Below, one piece after another: positions 19,486 to 28,716 of a stretch of 64,000 nt of DNA; position 1 is the stretch's first letter; each line of letters opens with the position of its first letter. This DNA is from Aquiluna sp. (GTDB lineage Bacteria; Actinomycetota; Actinomycetes; Actinomycetales; Microbacteriaceae). A program made the position numbers and the translations under genes. The notes below the pieces were generated by a model. It did not search any database. It had not been told where the DNA came from and saw only the letters and a list, made by a program, of their open reading frames with translations. The DNA is taken from positions 39,883-103,882 of the forward strand of contig JAQWUU010000053.1 in NCBI GenBank assembly GCA_029241985.1. Reading direction: 5' to 3'.

Positions 19486-20851
19486 GCAAGACATCTAGCA
19501 GTTGGTCCAGAAGTTCTTCTGTCAGCTTTTCGCCATCAACGTATCCCAAGTCTTGGGTTGCTTGCTTGATGGTCACATTGTTGGCAACCGCGTGTTTAGC
19601 TATTTTTGCAGCCGCCTCGTAGCCGATTACTTTATTGAGCGGAGTGACTATCGAAGGGCTCGATTCGGCCAAAGCTTTTGCATGCTCATGATTCACGACG
19701 AGTCCCTCAATGGTCTTGTCTGCCAGAACTCTCATGGAGTTTGAGAGCAGGCGAATCGATTCAAGCAATGCAGACCCCATGACCGGGATCGCGACATTCA
19801 ATTCAAAACTGCCACTGGCACCAGCCCAGGTGATCGTTGCATCGTTCCCGATCACTCTTGCGCAGACCATCAGTACCGCCTCGGGAACCACAGGGTTCAC
19901 CTTGCCGGGCATGATTGAACTGCCTGGCTGCAAGTCTGGAATCTGCAGTTCGCCCAGCCCCGTGTTGGGTCCTGATCCCATCCAGCGGATATCGTTGTTG
20001 ATCTTCGTGAGACTGACAGCCAATACCTTTAGCGCACCGGAGGCTTCGACTAGGGCATCTCGGGCTCCCTGGGCTTCAAAATGATCACGAGCTTCGGTTA
20101 TAGGTAAGCCAGTTTCTTTTGCGATGTGACTAATGATTGCCTGGGGAAAACCTTTTGGCGTGTTAATGCCGGTTCCGGTGGCTGTTCCGCCCTGCGGAAC
20201 TTCACCAACCCTGGAAAGGCTGGCCTCCACGCGTTCAATTGAATAGCGAATCTGTGCGGCGTAGCCGGCAAATTCTTGCCCGAAAGTAACGGGAGTGGCG
20301 TCCATGAGGTGAGTGCGTCCCGGTTTAACGAGCTCTTTCCATGCCTCTGCTTTGGCCTCTAGGTGTCCCGCCAAATAATCGAGAGAAGGCAGCAAGTTTT
20401 CAATTAGCGCCCCTGTTATCGCTACGTGAACGGAGGTCGGGAACACGTCATTTGAGGATTGGGACATGTTTACGTGGTCGTTCGGGTGAACAGCTGTGCC
20501 GAGCTTGGTGCTTGCCAAAGTTGCGAGCACTTCGTTCATGTTCATGTTGGAGCTGGTGCCGCTGCCGGTCTGGAAGACATCCACGGGGAACTGGTCTAGG
20601 TGCTTTCCTGAAATAATCTGGTCGGCAGCCCACTGGATGGATTCTGAGATTGGGCTGTCCATGATGCCTAATTGCGCGTTGGCAATAGCGGCAGCCTTCT
20701 TTATTCTTGCAAGTGCAATTATCTGCTCAGGCTCGAGTGCTGAGCCAGAGATCGGGAAGTTCTCCACTGCGCGCTGAGTTTGGGCACTGTATAAAGCATC
20801 CTTTGGGACTTTTACTTCGCCCATCGTGTCGTGCTCAATGCGATATTCCAT
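19463..20851 (-). CDS. fumC: Class II fumarate hydratase
   Basis: Oxygen-stable TCA enzyme interconverting fumarate and malate. The 462-aa protein carries the superfamily signature [12 protein letters not shown] and fumarase motifs [24 protein letters not shown] and [20 protein letters not shown] lies four bases before ATG at 20851. First visible member downstream of carbonic anhydrase in a minus-strand run from xseA. Confidence 0.97.
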   Translation of the reverse strand: MEYRIEHDTMGEVKVPKDALYSAQTQRAVENFPISGSALEPEQIIALARIKKAAAIANAQLGIMDSPISESIQWAADQIISGKHLDQFPVDVFQTGSGTSSNMNMNEVLATLASTKLGTAVHPNDHVNMSQSSNDVFPTSVHVAITGALIENLLPSLDYLAGHLEAKAEAWKELVKPGRTHLMDATPVTFGQEFAGYAAQIRYSIERVEASLSRVGEVPQGGTATGTGINTPKGFPQAIISHIAKETGLPITEARDHFEAQGARDALVEASGALKVLAVSLTKINNDIRWMGSGPNTGLGELQIPDLQPGSSIMPGKVNPVVPEAVLMVCARVIGNDATITWAGASGSFELNVAIPVMGSALLESIRLLSNSMRVLADKTIEGLVVNHEHAKALAESSPSIVTPLNKVIGYEAAAKIAKHAVANNVTIKQATQDLGYVDGEKLTEELLDQLLDVLPMTRPPQ

Positions 20852-20865
20852 GATTTCCTATCCAG

Positions 20866-21486
20866 TTACTTCGATATTCCAAGGGATTCAGCGAGTTGAA
20901 CTTCACCAAGCCCAAGCTTATATTCTGCCCCGACGATACCAAGCTTGCCCGCCTTTACTGCCTCTCGAATGATTTCCGACCGTTGAACAAGTTCAGAAAC
21001 AGTTTCGCGAATGTGGCGAGAAGTAAATTCCTCAATTGTTGTCTCGCCAACGCTCAAACCCTGTTCGATGGTTGGAGTGATTCGATTCACTAGGTTGGCA
21101 ATGAACTCCCCGGCAAAATTTGCTGTACCCGTTTGGACACTCATTCCAGCCTTAATTGCTCCGCACTGGTCATGACCGAGAACGACAATAAGGGGCACTT
21201 TTAAGACCTCAACCGCGAACTCAAGGGAGCCCAGAATAGTCTCCGCTAGAACTTGCCCAGCGTTTCTGACCACAAATAGGTCGCCAAGCCCGACGTCAAA
21301 GATCATCTCTGCAGCGAGTCTTGAGTCTGAGCAGCCGAAGACTGCCGCGAAGGGGGTTTGTTCTTCTACTAGCTCTTGTCTTTTTTTGGCGTCTTGGTGC
21401 TCGTGTGCAGGCGATCCTGCGACGAAGTTCCTGTTTCCTGTCAGCAGCTGTTGCCAAGCGCGGTCGGTAGTCCAAGGCTGGTTCAT
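20866..21486 (-). CDS. Beta-class carbonic anhydrase
   Basis: Zinc enzyme hydrating CO2 to bicarbonate, 206 aa. Zinc ligands Cys52 (with the Asp54-Arg56 dyad, GCSDSR), His105 and Cys108 (LGHDQCGAIKA) are all present; the RNAGQVL motif is typical. No export signal, so cytoplasmic. Fourteen bases from fumC and seven from the DUF4245 gene: likely one operon. Confidence 0.95.
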   Translation of the reverse strand: MNQPWTTDRAWQQLLTGNRNFVAGSPAHEHQDAKKRQELVEEQTPFAAVFGCSDSRLAAEMIFDVGLGDLFVVRNAGQVLAETILGSLEFAVEVLKVPLIVVLGHDQCGAIKAGMSVQTGTANFAGEFIANLVNRITPTIEQGLSVGETTIEEFTSRHIRETVSELVQRSEIIREAVKAGKLGIVGAEYKLGLGEVQLAESLGISK

Positions 21487-21493
21487 GCTTTAC

Positions 21494-22048
21494 CTACTCA
21501 AGTTGGGATGAAATGGCTGTCGCAAGAAGCTCAAAGTCACTCAGGGGCGCCGTTCCATAGATTACAACCACTGCGTCTGCAGTTCTGTGGAGAAGCACAT
21601 ATTCTTTGGTGCCCTTCGGTGAACTTGGATTGAGCGTTGGCCAGACTTCCCAGGTTAGTCCCGAAAGCACTACTTCACCGTCCTGAAGATTTCCAGCAAG
21701 AAGCTCACTTTCCCAAGACGGGTTCGAATCCACTGCCTGGGTGAGGCCAATGAACTGATTGTCTGGGGTCACAAAGCCGACGTACCAGCTAACAACTCCG
21801 AGAGTTGTTTCCAGTCTCGCCGCATTTGCCCACCAGTCTGCTGGAATTTCGGGGCTAAGAGCTTCTTGACCTAGTGAGCCTGTAGCAGTCTGGGCAATAG
21901 CCTGGTAGTCAACTGGGACAACCCTGTTTGTGTCATCCCTGGGAACTCCTAGATAAATTGCAGCCACGAGGCCGAGCGTCACTAGAAGGGAAAGAACTAG
22001 GTTCCGAACGGTCTGCTTAGCTCTGCGCTCTGCCGCTGATGAGCTCAC
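21494..22048 (-). CDS. DUF4245 family membrane protein
   Basis: A 184-aa protein with a basic N-terminus, one membrane helix (NLVLSLLVTLGLVAAIYLGV) and an extracytoplasmic domain including PADWWANAARL, GVVSWYVGF and the late VVIYGTA. DUF4245 has no assigned function; in actinobacteria it is commonly found beside xseA/xseB, fumC or glpX. Start overlaps xseB by four bases (ATGA type). Confidence 0.85.
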   Translation of the reverse strand: MSSSAAERRAKQTVRNLVLSLLVTLGLVAAIYLGVPRDDTNRVVPVDYQAIAQTATGSLGQEALSPEIPADWWANAARLETTLGVVSWYVGFVTPDNQFIGLTQAVDSNPSWESELLAGNLQDGEVVLSGLTWEVWPTLNPSSPKGTKEYVLLHRTADAVVVIYGTAPLSDFELLATAISSQLE

Positions 22049-22254
22049 TTAGCCTGTCTTTCTTTTGCCGCTTTGTCGAGCTTCTTTCGGGCGCCTGAGA
22101 GCCATTCCTCACAGATCTTCGCAAGCTCCTCGCCACGTTCCCAGAGCAGCATGGACGCCTCAAGGCTGACATTCTGCTGTTCTAGCTGCTGGACGACCTC
22201 TTGAAGCTCATCGCGGGCCTGCTCGTAAGTCATTGGGCTAGTTTCTTTTGACAT
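22045..22254 (-). CDS. xseB: Exodeoxyribonuclease VII small subunit
   Basis: 69-aa helical subunit that binds the C-terminal part of XseA. Family features: TYEQARDELQEVVQQLE, LEASMLLWERGEELAKICEEWL. It overlaps xseA by 17 bases and DUF4245 by four, so the three are almost certainly co-translated. Confidence 0.93.
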   Translation of the reverse strand: MSKETSPMTYEQARDELQEVVQQLEQQNVSLEASMLLWERGEELAKICEEWLSGARKKLDKAAKERQAK

Positions 22255-23488
22255 GTCTCTCCTTAACCGAATCTACTGTTGCCGAAATTTCCTGTGTTGC
22301 CGAAATAACTTGAAACTTGTGTCCAGGTTTGACCACTTTGAGGGGTTTACCTGAATCAGAGATAACCACTGAATACCCACGATCTAGGGTCTTCTGGGGC
22401 GATAGCGCACTGGCCGTTGCATGCAGCTGTGCAACCTTTGACTCAGCCTGCTGAATCCTAAAGTCGAGAATCTCTGTCAGCCTGCGTACCTGTTGAGCGT
22501 GCAGTTCCTTTTGGGTATCGACAAAACCAAAAGGGGATGCAAGAACGGGCCTGGTTCTGAGCGCTGAAAGATTTTGCATTTGACTGTCAATTAGCGAGGA
22601 GAGTCGGAACCAGATTCTTTGAGTCGCGCTTTGTAATCTGTCCTTTTCATCGGCTACATCCGGTACGACGCGTTTTGCAGCGTCGGTTGGAGTAGAAGCC
22701 CGCAGATCTGCCACGAGATCCAAGAGCGGTTGATCGTTTTCGTGGCCAATTGCGCTCACTATAGGAGTGCTTGCGGCCGCCACTGCGCGGACTAAGCGCT
22801 CATCGCTGAAGGGCAACAAGTCTTGGAAGCTTCCACCACCGCGGGCAATAATGATCACGTCCACATCGTCCATTGCATCAAGCTGCTGAAGGGCAAGAAT
22901 TACTTCTGCCGCCGCTTTGTCGCCCTGAACCAACGTGTTGATGACTTCGAATTCAACCTGTGGCCACCTCAGCCTCGCATTCTGAAGCACATCCTTCTCC
23001 GCGTCTGAGCTGGCGCCAGTTATCAGGCCAATTTTATTTGGCAAAAACGGTAATGGCTTTTTTCTTGAGGAGTCCACCAAGCCCTCGGAGATTATTTGCT
23101 CTTTTAATTTCTCAATTCGTTCGAGCAGTTCACCAAGGCCAACTTTGTGCATTTGAACAATTCGCATTGTCAGCTTGCCATTTTTGGGCCAAAAAACTGG
23201 CTGGAGCAGAGCTACAACACGGTCGCCCTGCGCAAGCCCCGGGGCTATGTCAGATCCAGAGTTATTAAAAGCGTGAATCTCGACTGCAGTTTCGACGTCG
23301 AGATCTCGGATTGATCCAAATGTTCCAGAGCCACGTTCGGTATAGGACTGAAGCTCACCTTCAACCCAAACTCTGCCCAGCCGTTCAATCCAATCCTTCA
23401 GTGATTTGGAGAGTGCAGAAACCTGCCATGGGGAATGCTCAGAGCTCACTTTTGATTGAGTATCAGAGCCCACTGCTTGTTCCAACAC
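22238..23488 (-). CDS. xseA: Exodeoxyribonuclease VII large subunit
   Basis: Catalytic subunit of the single-strand-specific exonuclease VII. The N-terminal OB fold (VWVEGELQSYTERGSGTF) is followed by the core motifs IGLITGASSDAEKDV, IIIARGGGSFQDLLPFSDE and AIGHENDQPLLDLVADLRAS, then a coiled coil and the closing DRGYSVV. Length 416 aa. Start is GTG at 23488 or the next codon TTG at 23485; AGGAG (near 23495) fits the latter better. Only 32 bases separate it from divergent ispH. Confidence 0.95.
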   Translation of the reverse strand: MLEQAVGSDTQSKVSSEHSPWQVSALSKSLKDWIERLGRVWVEGELQSYTERGSGTFGSIRDLDVETAVEIHAFNNSGSDIAPGLAQGDRVVALLQPVFWPKNGKLTMRIVQMHKVGLGELLERIEKLKEQIISEGLVDSSRKKPLPFLPNKIGLITGASSDAEKDVLQNARLRWPQVEFEVINTLVQGDKAAAEVILALQQLDAMDDVDVIIIARGGGSFQDLLPFSDERLVRAVAAASTPIVSAIGHENDQPLLDLVADLRASTPTDAAKRVVPDVADEKDRLQSATQRIWFRLSSLIDSQMQNLSALRTRPVLASPFGFVDTQKELHAQQVRRLTEILDFRIQQAESKVAQLHATASALSPQKTLDRGYSVVISDSGKPLKVVKPGHKFQVISATQEISATVDSVKERHVKRN

Positions 23489-23508
23489 AATCTCCTTGCA
23501 GGGGTTTG

Positions 23509-23514
23509 TACAAT
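23509..23514 (+). promoter_or_regulatory. -10 box (TACAAT) of ispH
   Basis: TACAAT ends six bases before GTG at 23521; no Shine-Dalgarno is present in between, so the mRNA is likely leaderless. No good -35 at 17 bases. Confidence 0.6.
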
Positions 23515-23520
23515 TGACGG

Positions 23521-24534
23521 GTGACTGTAATCAACAATACCGATACAAACGACATTGACTCCAACAAGAAGGTGCTGCTTGCAGCCCCCCGAGGCTATTG
23601 CGCGGGAGTGGATCGGGCGGTCATAGCTGTCGAAAAAGCACTCGACCATTACGGGGCTCCGGTGTACGTCCGGAAGCAAATTGTCCACAACAAGCACGTA
23701 GTGCGCTCATTGGAGCGACGCGGAGCAATATTCGTCGAAGAGGTTGATGAGGCTCCGGAGGGCTGCATCATGGTATTCAGTGCTCACGGAGTATCTCCGG
23801 CGGTGGTTGCAGCAGCTGAGGCGAGAAACCAGCAAACCATTGATGCGACATGCCCACTGGTCACCAAAGTCCACCGCGAAGTTCAAAGGTTTGAAAAAGA
23901 GGGTTACGACATTCTGCTTGTGGGCCATGAGGGCCACGAAGAAGTTGAAGGAACGGCAGGTGAAGCACCTGACGTGGTTCAGCTAATCGATGGCGACAAG
24001 GATATTGCAACCGCCAATGTGAAGGATCCGAAGAAGGTCGTCTGGCTCTCTCAAACTACTTTGTCGGTTGATGAAACCATGGAAACAGTTTTGAAGCTTA
24101 GACAGAAGTTCCCAACCCTCCAGAACCCTCCCAGCGACGACATTTGCTATGCAACTCAAAACAGGCAGGTTGCAATCAAAAAGGTTGGAGCGGAGTCCGA
24201 TCTTGTGATTGTGGTTGGTTCTGCCAATTCATCCAACACCGTCAGGCTTGTTGAAGTGGCCCTTGATGCCGGTGCGAAGTCTGCCTATCGAGTGGATGAC
24301 GCCTCTGAAATTGAGGAGAGCTGGTTCGATGGGGTCAAGACAGTTGGAATTAGTTCTGGAGCGTCAGTTCCAGAGGACCTAGTGTCAGACGTTCTTGACT
24401 ACCTCGATGCCAAGGGATTTGGAAATGTTTCCACTGTCACGACGGCAGAAGAGGACATTCAGTTCTCGTTGCCGAAGGAGCTGCGCAAAGATCTGAAAGA
24501 AGCCGGCCATGACACTTCAAATAAGAAGCGCTAG
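23521..24534 (+). CDS. ispH: 4-hydroxy-3-methylbut-2-enyl diphosphate reductase
   Basis: Last enzyme of the MEP pathway, an iron-sulfur reductase making IPP and DMAPP. The three cluster cysteines are Cys27 ([13 protein letters not shown]), Cys111 (DATCPLVTK) and Cys209 ([11 protein letters not shown]); [12 protein letters not shown] and SAHGVSP are substrate motifs. Length 337 aa. Its stop shares CTAG with the convergent MORN-like gene. Confidence 0.97.
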   Translation: MTVINNTDTNDIDSNKKVLLAAPRGYCAGVDRAVIAVEKALDHYGAPVYVRKQIVHNKHVVRSLERRGAIFVEEVDEAPEGCIMVFSAHGVSPAVVAAAEARNQQTIDATCPLVTKVHREVQRFEKEGYDILLVGHEGHEEVEGTAGEAPDVVQLIDGDKDIATANVKDPKKVVWLSQTTLSVDETMETVLKLRQKFPTLQNPPSDDICYATQNRQVAIKKVGAESDLVIVVGSANSSNTVRLVEVALDAGAKSAYRVDDASEIEESWFDGVKTVGISSGASVPEDLVSDVLDYLDAKGFGNVSTVTTAEEDIQFSLPKELRKDLKEAGHDTSNKKR

Positions 24535-24740
24535 CCCATCGACTTTGAACTGACCTCTGACCCATCTCTAGCATAGGTTTTCCAAAGCCCAATTTGTTTT
24601 CCCTGGTCAAAGCTACCGCTTCGCATCAACGAACCATCTTTGCGGTAAAACTCCCAATAGCCTTGCATTTTGCCGTTCAAGTGCTCACCCTTGAAGCGCG
24701 GCAGCCCGCTTTCATAAAACGGGTTTAGCTCTCCGGCCAA
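24531..24740 (-). CDS. Small MORN-repeat (YwqK-like) protein
   Basis: A 69-aa protein with two MORN-variant repeats: [21 protein letters not shown] (given in part) and [21 protein letters not shown]. Proteins of this form are often labelled YwqK-type antitoxins, but here no toxin gene is adjacent. It starts five bases after the aldolase stop, so is probably its operon partner. Function unknown. Confidence 0.72.
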   Translation of the reverse strand: MAGELNPFYESGLPRFKGEHLNGKMQGYWEFYRKDGSLMRSGSFDQGKQIGLWKTYARDGSEVSSKSMG

Positions 24741-24745
24741 GTTTA

Positions 24746-25768
24746 TTACCAGTTGGATTTGCCTGCAGAACCCAGTTGGGTGGCTGCCTGAACTACTCGC
24801 TCAGCCATGCCGGCCTCGGCTGCAGCTCCCCAGTTTCTTGGGTCGTAGAGCTTCTTGTTTCCCACTTCACCGTCGATGCGCAAAACTCCGTCGTAATTCT
24901 TGAGCATGTGGTTCACGATTGGGCGAGTAAAAGCGTATTGAGTGTCGGTATCAACATTCATCTTGATGACTCCGAAGGACACCGCGTCAGCAATTTCTTT
25001 ATCGGTCGAGCCTGAACCACCGTGGAAAACAAGGTCAAACGGGTTTTGTTTGCCATACTTTGCGCCGATTTCCCGCTGAATTTCCTCCAGTAACTCTGGT
25101 CTCAGGTGGACGTTTCCTGGCTTGTAGACACCGTGCACATTTCCAAAGGTGAGCGCTGAAAGGTAGCGGCCATTCTCCCCAAGCCCCAAAGCCTCAACGG
25201 TCTTAATGCCGTCAGCAACGGTGGTGTAGAGGTGTTCGTCTATTGCACCTTCGACGCCATCTTCTTCGCCACCGACTGCTCCAACTTCGATCTCGAGCAC
25301 GGCGCCGATATTGTGAGTCTTGGCAAGGAGCTCTTTGGCGATCACTAGGTTTTTATCCAGGTCAATCGCAGACCCATCCCACATGTGTGAGTTAAAGATT
25401 GCTTCACCTCCGGCTTTTACGGCCTCGGCGGACAGCTCCAAGAGCGGCCGCACAAAACCATCCAGCTGGTCTTCTGCGCAGTGGTCGGTGTGGAGGGCGA
25501 CCTTAATGTCATAGTTCTTGGCAACTTCTCGCGCTAGAGCTGCAAAACCTAATGCCCCAGATACTCGGTTCTTGATTGTTGGACCGGACCAGTAGTCTGC
25601 TCCACCGGTCGACACTTGAATGATTCCATCGGATCCGGCGGCCTGCAAGCCGGCAAGAGCGGCATTCAGTGTTTGAGAGCTAGACACGTTGAGAGCAGGA
25701 TAGGCAAAGCCACCCGCCTTAGCTCGGTCCAACATCTCTTGATATTCACTTGAGGATACAACTGCCAT
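24746..25768 (-). CDS. fbaA: Class II fructose-bisphosphate aldolase
   Basis: Zinc aldolase cleaving or forming fructose 1,6-bisphosphate. Zinc ligands are in LHTDHCAEDQLD, the glutamate-rich EIEVGAVGGEEDGVEG, FGNVHGVYKPGNV and FHGGSGSTDKEI; the final KKLYDPRNWG is typical of the FbaA type. ATG at 25768 follows AGGAG by six bases and gives 340 aa; the ORF could extend to 25798 but without a ribosome site. It lies ten bases after the PfkB kinase, suggesting joint action on fructose phosphates. Confidence 0.95.
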   Translation of the reverse strand: MAVVSSSEYQEMLDRAKAGGFAYPALNVSSSQTLNAALAGLQAAGSDGIIQVSTGGADYWSGPTIKNRVSGALGFAALAREVAKNYDIKVALHTDHCAEDQLDGFVRPLLELSAEAVKAGGEAIFNSHMWDGSAIDLDKNLVIAKELLAKTHNIGAVLEIEVGAVGGEEDGVEGAIDEHLYTTVADGIKTVEALGLGENGRYLSALTFGNVHGVYKPGNVHLRPELLEEIQREIGAKYGKQNPFDLVFHGGSGSTDKEIADAVSFGVIKMNVDTDTQYAFTRPIVNHMLKNYDGVLRIDGEVGNKKLYDPRNWGAAAEAGMAERVVQAATQLGSAGKSNW

Positions 25769-25778
25769 TCTTCTCTCC

Positions 25779-26789
25779 TTAGGGCTTTGCGTCTTCACCG
25801 AGAAGGTGATTGCGGTCTGGTATAAGTTCTACAGTTGCTTCGACTAGGTTCTCTATGCTCTGGAGGCCACTTGTTGGTTGCTGAACCTTGGCCGCCCCCC
25901 ATTGCACCGCTGCAGCTATTCCCTCAGCGACGTCAAACCCGACTCCAAAAGCATCTTTGTCGGCAGGGTGAGAGGTAACGGCCGATAGGAAACCGGCGAT
26001 GGTGGAATCTCCCGCGCCTACGGTGTTGATTACCTTGACGGGGGGAGTGTGAGCGTGAATCGCATGAGTCTTGGTCACGGCTATGATTCCGTCAACGCCC
26101 AGTGAAGCTATCACGCAGTTGACACCCCAATCGTTGAGCTCTCGCGCGGCATCTACTACGTCTCCCAAAGTTTTGAGCTCACGACCGACGCATTCTGCCA
26201 GTTCGTGTGCGTTTGGTTTCATGATTGTTGCTGCACCGCTTTTCGCCCAGCGCCTTAGGGCTGGTCCAGAAGTGTCGAGAACCACGCGAACACCAAGTTT
26301 TTCCGTAACGTCAAAAAGCGGCTGCAGATCAATTGCTTTGCCAGTTTCAACAATTTCTGGGTGCGCCCCAGCGACCACCAACCACTTGGCATCGTTCTCG
26401 ACAATCGTTTTCTCGGTGAGGGCCAAAACTTGATCCCAGTCAGCTTGCTTTAGAGGCCTTGGGTGCTCATTAATCTTTGTCGTCGGACCATTTTTTTCAA
26501 CAACAGTAGTTGAAACTCGGAGCGTCCCCTCCACCCACAGCGGAGTTAGAAACTCAGATCCTGTTCGCTCAAGAACGCCCTGGTCAGCATTACCAATCGG
26601 AACAACTCCGGGGGCATCTATGTTTGCCAAGCGCAAGGCTCTGGATACGTTGATGCCTTTACCCGCCAGCTCTTCGCCTACTCGTTCAGCGCGGTTTACA
26701 CCGCCAGGTTCTAGGTTGTCGACAAAGTACGTTCGGTCGAGGGTTGGAGAAGGGGTCAGCGTGACTATAGGTGCTTTCTTACTAGTCAT
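25779..26789 (-). CDS. PfkB-family sugar kinase, probable 1-phosphofructokinase or tagatose-6-phosphate kinase type
   Basis: Ribokinase-fold kinase of 336 aa. N-terminal signature region GEELAGKGINVSRALRLANI and the C-terminal catalytic motif NTVGAGDSTIAGFLSA are clear. The opening TLTPSPTLDRTYFVDNLEPG fits the FruK/LacC group, which phosphorylates fructose-1-phosphate or tagatose-6-phosphate. Directly upstream of aldolase, it would feed fructose 1,6-bisphosphate to cleavage. No PTS gene is in the window, so the substrate remains open. AAGGAG precedes the ATG. Confidence 0.87.
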   Translation of the reverse strand: MTSKKAPIVTLTPSPTLDRTYFVDNLEPGGVNRAERVGEELAGKGINVSRALRLANIDAPGVVPIGNADQGVLERTGSEFLTPLWVEGTLRVSTTVVEKNGPTTKINEHPRPLKQADWDQVLALTEKTIVENDAKWLVVAGAHPEIVETGKAIDLQPLFDVTEKLGVRVVLDTSGPALRRWAKSGAATIMKPNAHELAECVGRELKTLGDVVDAARELNDWGVNCVIASLGVDGIIAVTKTHAIHAHTPPVKVINTVGAGDSTIAGFLSAVTSHPADKDAFGVGFDVAEGIAAAVQWGAAKVQQPTSGLQSIENLVEATVELIPDRNHLLGEDAKP

Positions 26790-26825
26790 GGTTACTCCTT
26801 GAACGTGAGGTGGGGGCTACTGGGC

Positions 26826-26861
26826 GAACACTCACATCGTTGTAGGCGCGATATGAACACT
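26826..26861. promoter_or_regulatory. Direct repeat GAACACT upstream of PfkB kinase
   Basis: GAACACT occurs at 26826-26832 and again at 26855-26861, 29 bases apart, about 37-72 bases upstream of the kinase start. TATAGT on the minus strand overlaps the distal copy and may be its -10. Could be a regulator site; low certainty. Confidence 0.3.
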
Positions 26862-26883
26862 ATAACGAATAAGAGATTCTCTT

Positions 26884-28095
26884 TCAGTCCTCGGAAAGCT
26901 CCTTGGAAGTCATATTCGTTGGGGATTCTTCAATCGCCTTGGGTTCAACTATTGCTTCGGTCCCGAGTTGGTTCTCATCTAGGTCGTTTAGTTTCCGTGC
27001 TGTAACTAGCATTCTGGATTCAAGACTAGAAACAAATGAGTTATAGGACTTGACTGTCGAGGTGAGCTTGTTTCCAAGGTCCGAGGCCAAGGCGGCTAAC
27101 TTGCCCACTCTTTCGTAGAGCTCTTTGCCGAGCTTGATCATCGACTTGACCTGAGATTCATCAGCATTCTGGCGCCAGATGTAGTTGATGGTTTTCAAAA
27201 CGGAGAAGAGCGACACAGGAGAGGACAGCGCAACGTTTTTCTTGAACGCATACTCCATCAGTGATGGGTCTGAATCAAGAGCTGCGGAGAGTAAGGATTC
27301 GCTAGGAACAAAACAGATCACAAAATCGGGTGATGAAGAAAGCCCGCTCCAATAAGCCTTATTTCCAAGATCATCGATGTGCTTCCGGACTGCGGCCACG
27401 TGCTCTTTAATAAGCCGTTGCCGCCGGCTGGCCTCCTCGCCACTGGCCAGCTCTGAAATTGAGCTGGCCTCTTGATAGGAATTAAATGGAACCTTTGAAT
27501 CGATCGCGAGAGATTTTCCGCCAGGCAGATTGATAACCATATCGGCGCGGCCAGTTCCTGTATCGGTCTTGATGGTCGCCTGCTCAGAGAAATCTGCATG
27601 TTTGATCAGCCCAGCCAGCTCAACTAGCTTTCGCAACTGCGTTTCTCCCCAAACTCCCCGAAGGCTGTTTGAGCTCAAGGCCTGGGAGAGTTGTTGGGTT
27701 TGTTTTCTCAAGTTCTCATCAGTCTCAATCGATGCACGCAGTTGCTCCGAGATTGAGCTGAATTGTTCGGTTCGTTCTTTTTCAAGACGCTGGACGACAT
27801 CATGCATCTGCTGAAGTTGTTCCTTGACCGGACCAAGCTGAATCAGGACCTTATTCTCTTTATCCTGTTGCGATATTTGATTTTTCAGCGAGGCTTCAGC
27901 CTTATCAAGCTGAACCCTCAGTTCTTTTTCAGTCGCTTCAAGTCCAGCAACCCTGCCTGAAAGTTCCGGATCAGACGAAACGGCTCTGCGCTTTTGAATC
28001 CGGGCTCCAATTAGAGCACCGAGAACTCCGCCAAAAATCAAAGCGTTGAGTGAAAGCCAAATTACTGCGTTGATGCTCAGAGTAGATTCATCCAT
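26884..28095 (-). CDS. rmuC: RmuC family protein
   Basis: RmuC limits recombination at inverted repeats; it has a nuclease-like fold. The 403-aa product has an N-terminal membrane helix (INAVIWLSLNALIFGGVLGA), a long coiled coil (about residues 45-135), then the RmuC domain: SLRGVWGETQLRKLVELAG, GRADMVINLPGGKSLAIDSK, SPDFVICFVPSE, NYIWRQ. GATACT lies six bases before ATG. It is separated from the kinase by 94 bases. Confidence 0.93.
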   Translation of the reverse strand: MDESTLSINAVIWLSLNALIFGGVLGALIGARIQKRRAVSSDPELSGRVAGLEATEKELRVQLDKAEASLKNQISQQDKENKVLIQLGPVKEQLQQMHDVVQRLEKERTEQFSSISEQLRASIETDENLRKQTQQLSQALSSNSLRGVWGETQLRKLVELAGLIKHADFSEQATIKTDTGTGRADMVINLPGGKSLAIDSKVPFNSYQEASSISELASGEEASRRQRLIKEHVAAVRKHIDDLGNKAYWSGLSSSPDFVICFVPSESLLSAALDSDPSLMEYAFKKNVALSSPVSLFSVLKTINYIWRQNADESQVKSMIKLGKELYERVGKLAALASDLGNKLTSTVKSYNSFVSSLESRMLVTARKLNDLDENQLGTEAIVEPKAIEESPTNMTSKELSED

Positions 28096-28116
28096 GTTTC
28101 AAGTATCGCAGTGGGC

Positions 28117-28680
28117 TTAGACAACTAAAGGCTTCAAACGCTGCTTAGTCTTGATTAGCAGCTCGTCGAGGGTTTCAACTTCGTGACGATCGGCCATGTT
28201 CAGAGCGATTCGAGCACAGGCATCAGCATCGGCCAGTGCATCGTGGTGGTTGAACTCCTCGTGACCAATGGCATACGCGATGGCATTGAGGCGGTAGCTT
28301 TCGAGGTTGTAGGTCTTGCGAGCCATCAGCAAAGTGCAGCCGTAGGACAAAGAGGGCAAGTCAAAATTGACAGCCGCAGCGGAGGCTCTTAAGACTCCCA
28401 TGTCGAACGAAGCGTTGTGTGCCAACAGTGGCAGTCCGTCGGTAAAGAGTAATAATTCCGGAAGCACGTCTTCGAAGGTGGGCGCCTCAGCCACGTCCTC
28501 CGGCCTAATTCCATGGATTCTTATGTTGCCCTCGTGAAACCAGTTATTTGGTGCCGGGGGGCGAAAAAGCATAGAAAGAGTCTCGACTCTAAGGCCGTCA
28601 ACGACCCGGACTAGACCGACTGCACATGGAGACGCAGCAGCGGAATTTGCAGTCTCAAAATCAATACTTACGAATTCCAT
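28117..28680 (-). CDS. DnaQ-like (DEDDh) 3'-5' exonuclease
   Basis: A 187-aa stand-alone exonuclease of the DNA polymerase III epsilon family. Exo I is FVSIDFETAN (Asp7, Glu9), Exo II LLAHNASFDMGVLRA, Exo III HHDALADADACA with the catalytic His. ATG at 28680 starts just before Exo I, as in relatives; a TTG at 28704 is less likely. It lies 21 bases upstream of rmuC on the same strand and is divergent from ychF. Confidence 0.9.
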   Translation of the reverse strand: MEFVSIDFETANSAAASPCAVGLVRVVDGLRVETLSMLFRPPAPNNWFHEGNIRIHGIRPEDVAEAPTFEDVLPELLLFTDGLPLLAHNASFDMGVLRASAAAVNFDLPSLSYGCTLLMARKTYNLESYRLNAIAYAIGHEEFNHHDALADADACARIALNMADRHEVETLDELLIKTKQRLKPLVV

Positions 28681-28704
28681 GGCCACAGACCAATTATGAG
28701 GCAA

Positions 28705-28710
28705 TAAACT
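28705..28710 (+). promoter_or_regulatory. -10 box (TAAACT) of ychF
   Basis: TAAACT ends six bases before GTG at 28717, with no ribosome site between; leaderless spacing. No good -35. Confidence 0.55.
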
Positions 28711-28716
28711 TTCGCG

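Noticed and set aside
24531..24740. Toxin-antitoxin module based on the YwqK-like label
   Set aside because: There is no adjacent toxin candidate; neighbours are aldolase and ispH.
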